Shown here in pieces: positions 45,018 to 53,622 of a stretch of DNA of 64,000 nucleotides. Under the pieces are notes generated by a model, which searched no databases, was not told the origin of the DNA, and saw only the letters and a program-made list of their open reading frames with translations. The position numbers and the translations under genes were made by a program. How positions within the stretch are numbered: the first letter of the stretch is position 1; each line of letters begins with the position of its first letter. This stretch comes from Nocardia sp. XZ_19_385 (lineage in GTDB: Bacteria > Actinomycetota > Actinomycetes > Mycobacteriales > Mycobacteriaceae). The stretch lies in NCBI RefSeq assembly GCF_015355755.1, contig NZ_JACVEE010000003.1:620001-684000 (forward strand), read 5' to 3'.

Positions 45018-46335
45018 CCCGCTGCGGCCACCGATGTACGCTGCGCCGGTATCGCCGGATGACGAAAACCGCGGTGACTATCAGCAGCAGCGGATAGCAG
45101 CCCGCGTAGAGCGGAACCGCGAGGTAGGACCACCATTCGGGGATGTCCTCACGGGGGAGCATGAATAGTCCGATGCCGATCGGGTGGTCGGCGCCGAACA
45201 GCGGTGGCTGGTCGGAGTAGTTCCACCACCAGCAGAAGCCGACGAGTCCGATGATCAGCGGTGCCGCCGTCCACCATCGCGAGCGTTCCGAAAGCGCTTG
45301 GTGCAGTGCGAGGATCAGCAACGGGACCAGCCAAACCCAGTGGTGCGCCCACGAGAACGGCGAGACAGCGGCCGAGGTCATCCCGGCCACGGTGGCCGCC
45401 AGCAACGGGTGTCCGGTGCGGTAGGCGAGAGCGGCCGCGAGCAGGCCGAGCACGGCCACCGGCACCGCCACGGCCAACCACAACCAGGTGGGCGGCACGA
45501 ACACCACAGCGTCGGCGTTGCGCACGGCGAACTGTTCGATATCGAGGAAGCGTGACATCTGTGCGAGGAAACCGTTGATCGACTGGTTCGCCGGTGAGTC
45601 GACCGGGCCGACCCGTGCCGGGGCGATGACTCGCTGACTCCAGAAGGTCTTCGCGTCGTCGGGGCGTGCCGCGAAGCCGATCGCGATGGTGGTCGCGAAG
45701 GCCGCGGCGGCGGTGAACAGGGTTCGCCACTGCCGGGTCCAGGCGAGGTAGACCAGGAAGAAGGCCGGGGTCAGCTTGATTCCGGCGGCGAGCCCGACAC
45801 CGACGCCGCGGAGCCGGGCCGACGGCTCGCGGGTCAGGTCCCAGATCACCGCCAGCACCAGAAACACATTGATCTGTCCGAGCCAGATCGTGCTACGCAC
45901 CGGCTCGAGCGCGGTGCACACCACCGCGAGCTCCACGGCGAACACCCAGGTGCGCAGGCAGTTTCGATAGCGCAAGCTGCGCAGGCAGCGCCAGACCAGC
46001 AGGACGAGCGCGACCATGGTCGCCACCCACCAGAGGACCTTCGTCACCGCCATCCCGGCCACGGTGAGCACGACGAACACCAGAGCGGCGAACGGGGGAT
46101 AGGTGAACTCCATTCCATAGATCACCGGGCCGTCGTAAAGCGCGGCGTGCCGCCGCCAGACTTCCCCACCGGCCCGGTAGACCTCCAGATCGAGGTCGTT
46201 GCTGAACAGTCCGTAGTAGGGAGTGCCGAGCGGTACCGCGTAGCAATGCCACACCAGGACGAGCACCGCCGCGAGGCCGCCGACGACGACCATGGCTCTG
46301 GTCGCGGCCGGCTCGTCGGTCGTCCTGAACCACAC
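45007..46335 (-). CDS. GT87-family polyprenyl-phosphate-mannose-type glycosyltransferase
   Basis: The 442-residue integral membrane protein has about ten helices. An early loop FSNDLDLEVYRAGGEVW holds the acidic pair expected of GT-C enzymes, and FTYPPFAALVFV, VRSTIWLGQINVFL, GLAAGIKLTP and SPFSWAHHWVWLVPLL are hallmarks of the GT87 (DUF2029) family, including mycobacterial PimE and Rv2181 mannosyltransferases of PIM/LM synthesis. The start is a GTG at 46335. The last bases overlap the convergent lectin gene. Confidence 0.9.
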   Translation of the reverse strand: MWFRTTDEPAATRAMVVVGGLAAVLVLVWHCYAVPLGTPYYGLFSNDLDLEVYRAGGEVWRRHAALYDGPVIYGMEFTYPPFAALVFVVLTVAGMAVTKVLWWVATMVALVLLVWRCLRSLRYRNCLRTWVFAVELAVVCTALEPVRSTIWLGQINVFLVLAVIWDLTREPSARLRGVGVGLAAGIKLTPAFFLVYLAWTRQWRTLFTAAAAFATTIAIGFAARPDDAKTFWSQRVIAPARVGPVDSPANQSINGFLAQMSRFLDIEQFAVRNADAVVFVPPTWLWLAVAVPVAVLGLLAAALAYRTGHPLLAATVAGMTSAAVSPFSWAHHWVWLVPLLILALHQALSERSRWWTAAPLIIGLVGFCWWWNYSDQPPLFGADHPIGIGLFMLPREDIPEWWSYLAVPLYAGCYPLLLIVTAVFVIRRYRRSVHRWPQRVRG

Positions 46336-46777
46336 GGTTCCTCGCTCGCGTCGACCCGGTCTTTCCGCACGGTGAGCGGGAAAACCGGGCTAATTCAAGA
46401 CTAACGGAGCAGCCGCTGCGAACGCGGCGGAAATCGCTGGATCAGACTGCGTGCCTTTCATTTTCGATGCCGAGACCGACTCGGATCCGGTCGCGCGCAG
46501 CGGCAGCGCGCGCACCCGTCCGGGCGGCCTGCCGAATTGCGGGATTCGGGGTGAGTTATCTCATGAAAACCGATTCGGGCACCGCTCCGGAATTCGACCG
46601 CCGAATTGCGTGGTCACCAGGGGATTCATCGGCCGCGGCTCCGGAAGCCCGTTGTTGCGAATTGCCTATTGGTCAGGTGAACGAGCCTGATCTGCGTGTT
46701 TACCTGCTTGTTACCTCGGCTAACGTCTAACTCCAACAGCTGTGACCATCCATTGGGATAGAGAAAGGCTGGACTAC
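46336..46777. other. Intergenic region upstream of secreted-protein operon
   Basis: This 442-bp gap holds no convincing gene. A GCGCGC-N7-GCGCGC inverted repeat lies near 46495. An 87-codon open frame at 46467-46730 lacks a ribosome-binding site and has poor composition. The region presumably carries promoters for the mannosyltransferase and the secreted pair. No clear -35/-10 pair was found. Confidence 0.5.
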
Positions 46778-48043
46778 ATGCGAATCGGCCCATCGCTGCG
46801 GGCGGCGGCGCTGACCTTGACGGCCGCGATCGGACTCGGGCTGGTGGCGGTCGCCCCGGCGGGCGCTACCGCCGACCTGGACCGCTATCTGGACTTGCCG
46901 CTGGTCAACCGTGATGCCGCGAGCAGCCCCGGCGGGGTGCACCCCGAACTGCCTTACGAGGCCGACAGGCTGCGCGAGCTGCTGGACAGCGCCCGGCAGC
47001 AGGGTGTCGAGCCCGTCCGCTACGCGGCGCTGCTGTCCCAGTACTGGCTGGTCGACGCGACGACCAAGGCGGGTATCGACCTGCGCTCCTGGAATCCCCG
47101 AGCAGGTGTGACAGCCAATCGCGACAACCTGATCAAGTCCTATCAGTATTACGAGAACCTTCAGCTCGGCCACCGTGAATTGCGCTGGGCGGGAATGGGT
47201 GGCCAGGTCGGCGCCGATTTCGGTGGTGGGCTGGTCGATTTCGAATTGCTGGGCACCGTATATGACCTTCCGGGTATTTCCGAGGCCGCGCGAACGGTGC
47301 TGGGCGCGGTGCGCAATGCCGCGGGCCCGCAGGCGGTGGCCATGCTGCCGCCCGGTCTCGCCGCCCTCGCGGAGGCCGGACCGAATATCACGCCGGAAGA
47401 CCTGAACTACATCAACGGGATGATCCTGGTGATGCAGAAGAACATCTTCTCGGATCTGATGCCGATGCACGATGCCTACGTCTCGGAAGGACTTCCGGCG
47501 CTCGAGGAGTTCCAAGCCGCCGGGCTGTTCGGCCCGGACATCATGAGCGCCTGGCGCGACGTCGCCTCCGGGGACGAGGACCGTATCGCCACCGGCAATC
47601 GGGCGCTGCTGCGCCGGGAACAACAGTGGGCCGTGAGCGCCCAGTGGGACCAGGTGCGCGGCTACAAGGGCAGTGTGGGCGAGGCCATCACCTATCTCAG
47701 TGGCGCGGCCGGGTCGCCGTCGGTGGCCGGGGTCGTGCCGCCGCGGGAATTCCATCCGATCCGGATGCCGGTCACCCTGGCCGACGGCCGCCCCGGCCTG
47801 CTGACCCTGCCGCTGCCGGACTGGAACTGGTCGGTGCTCGATTCGCGGTGGGATTACATCACCAGCGAACTGCTGCCCAAATACCAGGCGCAGGTCCAAT
47901 CGAATTGGCCCGCACTGGAATCCGCGATGCGGGTGCCGTATCCGGTGCAGCTGGAATCCAAGCGGCCGCTGCTGAATATTCCGCAACTGCTGATCGCCGC
48001 GGCGCGACAGCTCACGGTGACACCGATCGACCAGGAGAGCTGA
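46778..48043 (+). CDS. Secreted protein of unknown function
   Basis: The ATG at 46778 gives 421 residues with a signal peptide (AAALTLTAAIGLGLVAVAPA, cleavage near AGATA). The mature part has no Cys and is mostly helical: LRELLDSARQQGVEPVRYAA, NPRAGVTANRDNLIKSYQYY, LEEFQAAGLFGPDIMSAWRD, HPIRMPVTLADGRPGLL. No catalytic motif or known domain is recognised. It precedes a lipase-like gene by one base, so both are translated from one message and likely function together outside the cell. Confidence 0.8.
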   Translation: MRIGPSLRAAALTLTAAIGLGLVAVAPAGATADLDRYLDLPLVNRDAASSPGGVHPELPYEADRLRELLDSARQQGVEPVRYAALLSQYWLVDATTKAGIDLRSWNPRAGVTANRDNLIKSYQYYENLQLGHRELRWAGMGGQVGADFGGGLVDFELLGTVYDLPGISEAARTVLGAVRNAAGPQAVAMLPPGLAALAEAGPNITPEDLNYINGMILVMQKNIFSDLMPMHDAYVSEGLPALEEFQAAGLFGPDIMSAWRDVASGDEDRIATGNRALLRREQQWAVSAQWDQVRGYKGSVGEAITYLSGAAGSPSVAGVVPPREFHPIRMPVTLADGRPGLLTLPLPDWNWSVLDSRWDYITSELLPKYQAQVQSNWPALESAMRVPYPVQLESKRPLLNIPQLLIAAARQLTVTPIDQES

Positions 48044-48044
48044 G

Positions 48045-49379
48045 ATGAGACGAATTACCCAGCGGCTCTGGGTGGTTGCCGCAGCGCTCGCGCTGACCGC
48101 GGGCACCGCGAGCATCGCCACCGCCGACGAGGTACCGCCGTCGACCCCGGGCCCGGAGCGTATCTTCAACGGCTTCACCCTCGCCGCGCTGAACAGCGCT
48201 ACCCAGCCCTCGGCGCAGGAGTCGTTCGAGGCGCTCATGGCCGACGACCCGTTCTACGAGGAACCGCCGCTGACCGGTGCCGAAAAGCCCGGCGACATCC
48301 TGAAATCCAAGAAGGTCAAGGTGATCTTCAGTGGTGTCAGTCCCGGCAATGTCGAGGGCTACAAGCTCATGTATGTCACCACCGGCAATGACGGGAAACC
48401 GTTCATCAGCACCGGCGTCCTGCTGATGCCTGTCGATGGGAAACCGAACTCGCAACGCCATGTGATCGGCTACCAGGAGGCCAACGACAGCGTCGGCTGG
48501 AATTGCCATCCGAGCACCCAGTGGACCGGTGGCGCGCCGCTGGACGGCTCGTCCTGGTCGGCGCTGGGACCGCTGGCGATGATGTTCGACAAGGGCTACG
48601 CCGTCATGATCTCCGATGTCGGCAACGACGCGGACAAGAAGCCGCACGGGGTCTTCGCGGGCAAGTTCGGTGGGCAGGCCCAACTCGACGGTGTCCGTGC
48701 GGCTCTCGCCCTCGGCGACGCCGGACTGAACCCGAAGGCACAGGTCGCGCTGTTCGGAATCGCCGGTGGCGGTGTGGGTGCGGCGTTCGCGACCGAGATG
48801 GCCGCCGAGTACGCGCCGGAGCTGGACATCAAATCGACTGTGCTGGAAGGCATGGTGGTGAAGCCGCGCGAGTTCATGCGTGTGGCCGACGGTTCGATCG
48901 GTTCCGGGTTCGCGCTGGCGACGCTGCTCGGCCTGGAGCCCTGGTACCCCGAGATGCAGGTGAACGCCAAACTCAATCCGGCAGGCCGGGCGCTGGCCGA
49001 CGTCTTCCGCACCCAGTGTCAGACACCCGCCTACTTCGGAACGCCCTATTTGCCCTTGCGTTCGCTGTTCACTTCGGGTCTGAGCCCGGCCGACGAGCCG
49101 GCCTTCCAACAAGCCTTCGACGACAACCTGCTCGGCCGGTCGGGCACGCCGCGGGGAAAGGTCATCATCGCCTCCTGCGCCAAAGATGATTCGCCCATGT
49201 CGCTGGTTCCGGCCCGGGACGCCCGCGAACTGGCCGATACCTATCGCGAGCAGGGCGCGGATGTGAGCTACCAGCCGACCGACTGCGGTATGGAACGGTT
49301 CGTCACCGACCTATACGGCTGGGGCACAGACCTTTTCGGAATGCAGACCATCGACCAAATCGACAGCTACTTCACCTGA
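48045..49379 (+). CDS. Secreted lipase-family protein lacking catalytic Ser
   Basis: The 444-residue protein has a signal peptide (VVAAALALTAGTASIATA) and the fold of secretory triacylglycerol lipases of the LIP family (GVLLMPVDGKPNSQRHVIGY, AQLDGVRAALALGDAGLNPK). The nucleophile elbow should be GxSxG but reads G238-I-A240-G-G: Ala replaces Ser. The usual Asp and His motifs near the end are also altered (CAKDDSPMSLVP, TDCGMERFV). The coding frame is intact with normal codon use, so this is a pseudoenzyme rather than a frameshifted gene. It follows a secreted protein and precedes a 28-residue peptide. Confidence 0.85.
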   Translation: MRRITQRLWVVAAALALTAGTASIATADEVPPSTPGPERIFNGFTLAALNSATQPSAQESFEALMADDPFYEEPPLTGAEKPGDILKSKKVKVIFSGVSPGNVEGYKLMYVTTGNDGKPFISTGVLLMPVDGKPNSQRHVIGYQEANDSVGWNCHPSTQWTGGAPLDGSSWSALGPLAMMFDKGYAVMISDVGNDADKKPHGVFAGKFGGQAQLDGVRAALALGDAGLNPKAQVALFGIAGGGVGAAFATEMAAEYAPELDIKSTVLEGMVVKPREFMRVADGSIGSGFALATLLGLEPWYPEMQVNAKLNPAGRALADVFRTQCQTPAYFGTPYLPLRSLFTSGLSPADEPAFQQAFDDNLLGRSGTPRGKVIIASCAKDDSPMSLVPARDARELADTYREQGADVSYQPTDCGMERFVTDLYGWGTDLFGMQTIDQIDSYFT

Positions 49380-49401
49380 TACTCGAAAGGGCCTCCCGCT
49401 C

Positions 49402-49488
49402 ATGGCAATTCTCTACGGCTTGGAATACCTGCTGACCTTCGGTTCACTCGCGGTCTGGAAGCTGGTGGGGCAAGCATTCGGTTTCTAG
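49402..49488 (+). CDS. 28-residue membrane micropeptide after pseudolipase
   Basis: An ATG 23 bp after the pseudolipase stop, with GAAAGGG about ten bases upstream, opens a 28-codon frame (MAILYGLEYLLTFGSLAVWK LVG-type hydrophobic core) ending TAG. One membrane helix fills it. It probably belongs to the same transcript. No known family. It also sits seven bases from the convergent UvrA-like gene stop. Confidence 0.55.
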   Translation: MAILYGLEYLLTFGSLAVWKLVGQAFGF

Positions 49489-49495
49489 GTTCTCG

Positions 49496-51742
49496 TCAAT
49501 GCCGCAGGGCGCGACCGGTTTTCGAGTCCGGGTGGGCGGCTAGTGCATCGGGGGTGCCCTCGAAGATGAGCTGGCCGCCGTGGCGTCCGGGGCCGGGGCC
49601 GAGATCGATGATGTGGTCGGCTCGGCGCATGACATCGAGGTTGTGTTCGATGACGACCATGGTGTTGCCCTTGTCGACGAGGGTGCCCAGCACCTCGAGC
49701 AAGGTGTCGATATCGGAGAGGTGCAGGCCGGTGGTTGGTTCGTCGAGGATGTAGAGGGTGCTGTCGCCGCGGCGGGTCAGTTCCTTGGCGATTTTGAGGC
49801 GCTGGCATTCGCCGCCGGACAGGGTGGTCAGCGACTGGCCGAGGCGCAGGTAGCCCAGGCCGACTTCCGCGATATGGCGCAGCGGTCGGGTGATGGCTGG
49901 GTCTTGTAGTCGCGTGGCGGCTTCGGCGATGGTGAGGTCGTCGATATCGGCGATGGTCAGCCCGTCCACGGTGTATCCGAGTACCTCGGGGGTGAAGCGC
50001 CGGCCGCCGCAGGTCTCGCACACCGTTTCGTGGCCGTCCATGAAAGCCAGGTCGGTATAGATGACGCCGAGCCCATCGCAGGTGGGGCAGGCACCGGCCG
50101 AATTGGCGCTGAACAGGGTGGGGCTCACGCCGTTTCGGGTGGCGAACAGCCGGCGGATAGCGGGCGCGATGCCGGTGTAGGTGAGGGGAGTGGAGCGCCG
50201 GTTGGTGGTGACCGCACGCTGGTCGACGACGGTGGCCGGATACTGGCCCGTCAGTTCCGCGACCAGGCTGGACTTCCCGGACCCGGCGACGCCGGTGAGC
50301 ACGGTCAGCACTCCGGTGGGGATGTCCACGGTGAGCCCGCGCAGATTGTTGCGGGTGGCGTTGTCGATCCGCAATTTTCCTGTGGGAGTGCGGTGTTCGC
50401 GCGACGGCCGCCGCTCCCGTAGTCCGCGTCCCGTCGGGGTATCTGCGGTCAGTAGTTCGCTGAACGGGCCCTGGAACACGACCTCGCCGCCGGTGGTGCC
50501 CGCACCGGGCCCGATCTCCACGATCTGGTCGGCGATGCGCATGACATCGGGGTCGTGTTCGACGACGAGCACGGTGTTTCCCTTGTCCCGCAACTGTTTC
50601 AGCAGATCGGTGAGCGACTGCACGTCGTGCGGGTGCAAACCCATGGTGGGTTCGTCGAAGACGTACAGCATTTCGATGAGGCTGCTGCCGAGGTGCCGCA
50701 CCGTCTTGATGCGCTGTGATTCGCCGCCGGACAGGCTGCCGGTGGGCCGGGCCAGCGACAGATAGCCCAGTCCGATGGCGGTCAGCGCCGCGAGCCGCTC
50801 CCGCAAGGCCGCCACCACCGGCGCCACACTCGGTTCCGCCACGTCCGCGATGAGATCTGCGAGTTCGGCGATCTCCATAGCGCTCATCTCGACGATGGTG
50901 CGGTCCAGCACCCGTGCCGTCCGCGCGGCCGCGTTCAATCGCTCGCCGTGGCAGTCCGGGCACGGCTGGCTATGGGTGAACTGCCGCAGCACAGCCTGTT
51001 TGCGTTCGGAGAGATTGTCCGCGGTGTGCAGGTAGATCCGTTCGAACCGCTCGATGACGCCCTCGTAGTCCTGCGGCGGGCGAGTGCCGAGCTTCGCTGC
51101 GGCGTCACCGCCGTACAGCAGCGCCTTTCGTTCGCCCGCGGTCCAGTCGCGCAGCGGTGTGGTCGCGTCGAAGGACCCGATATCGGCGTACTGCCGATAC
51201 CAGTACTGGCCATTGCCGAAGCCCGGCAGCAGCACCGCACCCTGTTCCAGCGATTTGTCCAGATCCAGCACCCGCTCGACGGCGGTGGTCATGGTCTGCC
51301 CCAATCCTGAACAGGCGGGGCACATTCCGGCCGGATCGTTGAACGAGAAATGGTTGGATTCCCCCACATGCGGGGTGCTGACCCGGGAGAACAGCAGTCG
51401 CAGATAGCTGTAGACATCGGTGATGGTGCCGACGGTGGAGCGGGCGTTGCTGCCGAGCCGCCGCTGGTCGATGACCACCACCGGTGACAGGCCCTCGATG
51501 TGGTCCACCTCGGGCCGGGTCCAGCGCGGCAGCCGATTGCGGACGAACGGCGGGTAATTCTCGTTCACCTGATAACCGGCCTCGGCCGCGATGGTGTCGA
51601 AAACCAGCGACGACTTGCCCGATCCGGACACCCCGGCGAAGACGACGAGGCTGTTGCGCGGGACGTCGAGGTCGATCCGGCGCAAGTTGTTCGTGCGTGC
51701 GCCGCGGATACGGATGCTGCGATGCTGCTCGAATGCGGTCAT
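49496..51742 (-). CDS. Class II UvrA-like ATPase (DrrC/UvrA2 type)
   Basis: The 748-residue protein has two ABC ATPase halves, each with a Walker A (GVSGSGKSSLVFDT and GVAGSGKSSLVAEL), a signature (SLSGGESQRIKTVRHLG and TLSGGECQRLKIAKEL) and Walker B (YVFDEPTMGLHP, YILDEPTTGLHL). CxxC zinc pairs lie at CPACSGLG, CPDCHGE, CPTCDGLG and CETCGG. It is about 200 residues shorter than housekeeping UvrA, as in class II proteins that lack the UvrB-binding domain and are linked to drug resistance (DrrC of Streptomyces). It is divergent from a WYL regulator, which may control it. Confidence 0.92.
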   Translation of the reverse strand: MTAFEQHRSIRIRGARTNNLRRIDLDVPRNSLVVFAGVSGSGKSSLVFDTIAAEAGYQVNENYPPFVRNRLPRWTRPEVDHIEGLSPVVVIDQRRLGSNARSTVGTITDVYSYLRLLFSRVSTPHVGESNHFSFNDPAGMCPACSGLGQTMTTAVERVLDLDKSLEQGAVLLPGFGNGQYWYRQYADIGSFDATTPLRDWTAGERKALLYGGDAAAKLGTRPPQDYEGVIERFERIYLHTADNLSERKQAVLRQFTHSQPCPDCHGERLNAAARTARVLDRTIVEMSAMEIAELADLIADVAEPSVAPVVAALRERLAALTAIGLGYLSLARPTGSLSGGESQRIKTVRHLGSSLIEMLYVFDEPTMGLHPHDVQSLTDLLKQLRDKGNTVLVVEHDPDVMRIADQIVEIGPGAGTTGGEVVFQGPFSELLTADTPTGRGLRERRPSREHRTPTGKLRIDNATRNNLRGLTVDIPTGVLTVLTGVAGSGKSSLVAELTGQYPATVVDQRAVTTNRRSTPLTYTGIAPAIRRLFATRNGVSPTLFSANSAGACPTCDGLGVIYTDLAFMDGHETVCETCGGRRFTPEVLGYTVDGLTIADIDDLTIAEAATRLQDPAITRPLRHIAEVGLGYLRLGQSLTTLSGGECQRLKIAKELTRRGDSTLYILDEPTTGLHLSDIDTLLEVLGTLVDKGNTMVVIEHNLDVMRRADHIIDLGPGPGRHGGQLIFEGTPDALAAHPDSKTGRALRH

Positions 51743-51803
51743 GACTCGACGCTAACCGGAGATGTGGCCGGATTCTGGCCGCAATTACGGGCATTATGGA
51801 GCC

Positions 51804-52772
51804 ATGGCCGATGTCACCCGCCGGATGCTCGAACTGCTGGCCCAGCTCCAGACCGGGCGGCGATTCAGCGGAGCCGAGCTGGCGGCCCGCCTCGAGGTCA
51901 GTCCGCGCACGGTGCGCCGGGATGTGGAGCGTCTGCGCGAGTACGGCTACCCGGTCTCGACACAGCCCGGACCCAGCGGCTTCTATCGGCTCGCCGCGGG
52001 CCGCACCCTGCCGCCGCTTGTTCTCGACGACGACGAGGCGGTCGCCACTCTGGTCAGCCTGGCCTTGCTTGGTGCCACGGCGCCGCGAGAACCTTTGGAC
52101 GGCAGTGGATTCGCGCCCGCCGCCGACCGCGCCTTCGGCAAAATCGACCAGTTCCTGCCGCACCGCTTGCGCCCGGCGGTGACCGCCCTGCGTGAAACCG
52201 TGGAAGCCGCACCGCAGAGCGCCCCGGCAGTGCGGCCGGAAGCCCTTGCCGGTCTCGGCTCCGCGGCTGCGCGCCACGAATACGTCACCTTCACTTACGC
52301 CGACCGGGACGGCGAGACCAGCCGCCGCCGGGTCGAGCCCTACCGCGTGATCCATCTACATCTGCGCTGGTATCTGCTCGCCTGGGATCTGGGCCGGGAC
52401 GACTGGCGCACCTTTCGCCTCGACCGCGTCGACGAGATCGCGCCCGCCGCAAGCTACTTCACGCCGCGTCCGCTACCGGCCCGGTCGGGTACGGAGTATC
52501 TGCGTGCGGGGTTGAGTGCCGCACACCACCGCGCGGTCGTCACCGTGGCCGCCCCCGCCGCCACGGTCGCGGACGTCCTCAAGTTCCGGGACTGCGAGAT
52601 CGAGTCCCTGGGGCCGGACCGCAGCCGGCTCATCACCCGGGTGGACTCCTTCGAATGGCTGATTCTGCAAGTCGGCCTGATCGGCGCGGATTTCGTCATC
52701 GAGGAGCCTGCCGAATTCCGCGACCGCGCAGTCGAACTCGCCGACCGGCTGCACCGAGCCGCTGCGGGCTAG
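51804..52772 (+). CDS. WYL-domain transcriptional regulator
   Basis: The ATG at 51804 gives 322 residues with a DeoR-type winged helix (FSGAELAARLEVSPRTVRRD, residues 18-45) and a WYL-type sensing domain (RRRVEPYRVIHLHLRWYLLA, DWRTFRLDRVDEI, about residues 175-225). WYL domains bind nucleotides or nucleic acid in known cases and respond to DNA damage. Divergence from the class II UvrA gene (61 bp between starts) suggests it regulates that gene. Confidence 0.92.
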   Translation: MADVTRRMLELLAQLQTGRRFSGAELAARLEVSPRTVRRDVERLREYGYPVSTQPGPSGFYRLAAGRTLPPLVLDDDEAVATLVSLALLGATAPREPLDGSGFAPAADRAFGKIDQFLPHRLRPAVTALRETVEAAPQSAPAVRPEALAGLGSAAARHEYVTFTYADRDGETSRRRVEPYRVIHLHLRWYLLAWDLGRDDWRTFRLDRVDEIAPAASYFTPRPLPARSGTEYLRAGLSAAHHRAVVTVAAPAATVADVLKFRDCEIESLGPDRSRLITRVDSFEWLILQVGLIGADFVIEEPAEFRDRAVELADRLHRAAAG

Positions 52773-53063
52773 GTGGTAGCACCAGATCTTCCCCTGGCGC
52801 AGTCGACTTCCGGGCGTTGCCAGCTGCCGCGCAGCCCAACTCGCCGACCGGCTACACCGCGCCGCCGCACCATGATCATCGCGGGATCTGTCGAGGGGCG
52901 GCAATTCGCCTCGGGCAACGGGTGTGTTGGAAGACCGGCCGTTCCCATTCCAGGCGGCCCGCGAAGAACGCTCGGCCGATCGCGGCGAGTCAAGGGCGCA
53001 CGTGACCACTTCCGCGGCCTGCCCCTGCGGCCGCCGGTCAGCCGCAGCGGGCAGGATGGGCGG

Positions 53064-53534
53064 GTGGACTCGCGCGCTTCTCGTTCCGAATCGACGTCTG
53101 CTGCCTCGGTCGAGGCTCAGCTCAGTGGTTTGCTCGGTCCACTTCGGCGTGCGGTGTTGCGGCGCACCAGGGACGCGGAGGGGTTGCCCGATCTGCCGGA
53201 AGCGCAGATCGAACTTCTGCGACTGCTGGTAGCGGTGGGCGAGCTGCCGCCTGGCCGGGCGGCCAGCGAACTCAAGGTGGCGCAGTCGACGATCAGCAAC
53301 CTCGTTCGGACGATGACGGGCGCGGGGTTGGTCGAGCGCGTTCCCTCGCCGACGGACGGGCGCGGGGCGGTTCTGGTCGCCTCAGCCACGGCGCGGGAGT
53401 TGCTGGCGAGGTATGACCGTGCCAGCGCCGCGATGCTGCGCGAGTTTCTGGCAAAACTGTCGCCTGCGGACCGGCAAGCGCTCGAGGCTGCGATGCCCGC
53501 GCTGCGGCAACTACTGGCGGCGCTGACCGAGTAG
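53064..53534 (+). CDS. MarR-family transcriptional regulator
   Basis: A GTG at 53064 gives 156 residues with the MarR winged helix (LPDLPEAQIELLRLLVAVGE, KVAQSTISNLVRTMTGAGLV, PSPTDGRGAVLVASATARE). The region from 52773 upstream is open but has no supported start. It lies 88 bp upstream of the esterase start in the same orientation, and the nested palindrome at 53579 lies between them, so it probably represses the esterase and may respond to a phenolic or fatty ligand. The gap 52773-53063 holds nothing recognisable. Confidence 0.9.
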   Translation: MDSRASRSESTSAASVEAQLSGLLGPLRRAVLRRTRDAEGLPDLPEAQIELLRLLVAVGELPPGRAASELKVAQSTISNLVRTMTGAGLVERVPSPTDGRGAVLVASATARELLARYDRASAAMLREFLAKLSPADRQALEAAMPALRQLLAALTE

Positions 53535-53578
53535 GCCGCCAGCACATTCATGGGTTCCCTTGCGGGACTCCATGTCCT

Positions 53579-53611
53579 ACAGTGCTTTTGTCTCAAAAGT
53601 AAATGCACTGT
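53579..53611. promoter_or_regulatory. Nested palindrome between MarR and esterase genes
   Basis: CTTTTG-TCT-CAAAAG (53585-53599) is a perfect inner palindrome, flanked by ACAGTGC (53579-53585) and GCACTGT (53605-53611). It ends 11 bp before the esterase start and is a good candidate MarR operator. Confidence 0.65.
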
Positions 53612-53622
53612 GGGAGCTCTCG

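Noticed and set aside
46467..46730. 87-codon frame in the gap before the secreted-protein operon
   Set aside because: No ribosome-binding site, Arg/Ala-rich composition and no recognised domain.
48045..49379. Pseudolipase as a frameshifted pseudogene
   Set aside because: The frame is open for 444 codons with a signal peptide and normal GC3; only the active-site residues differ.
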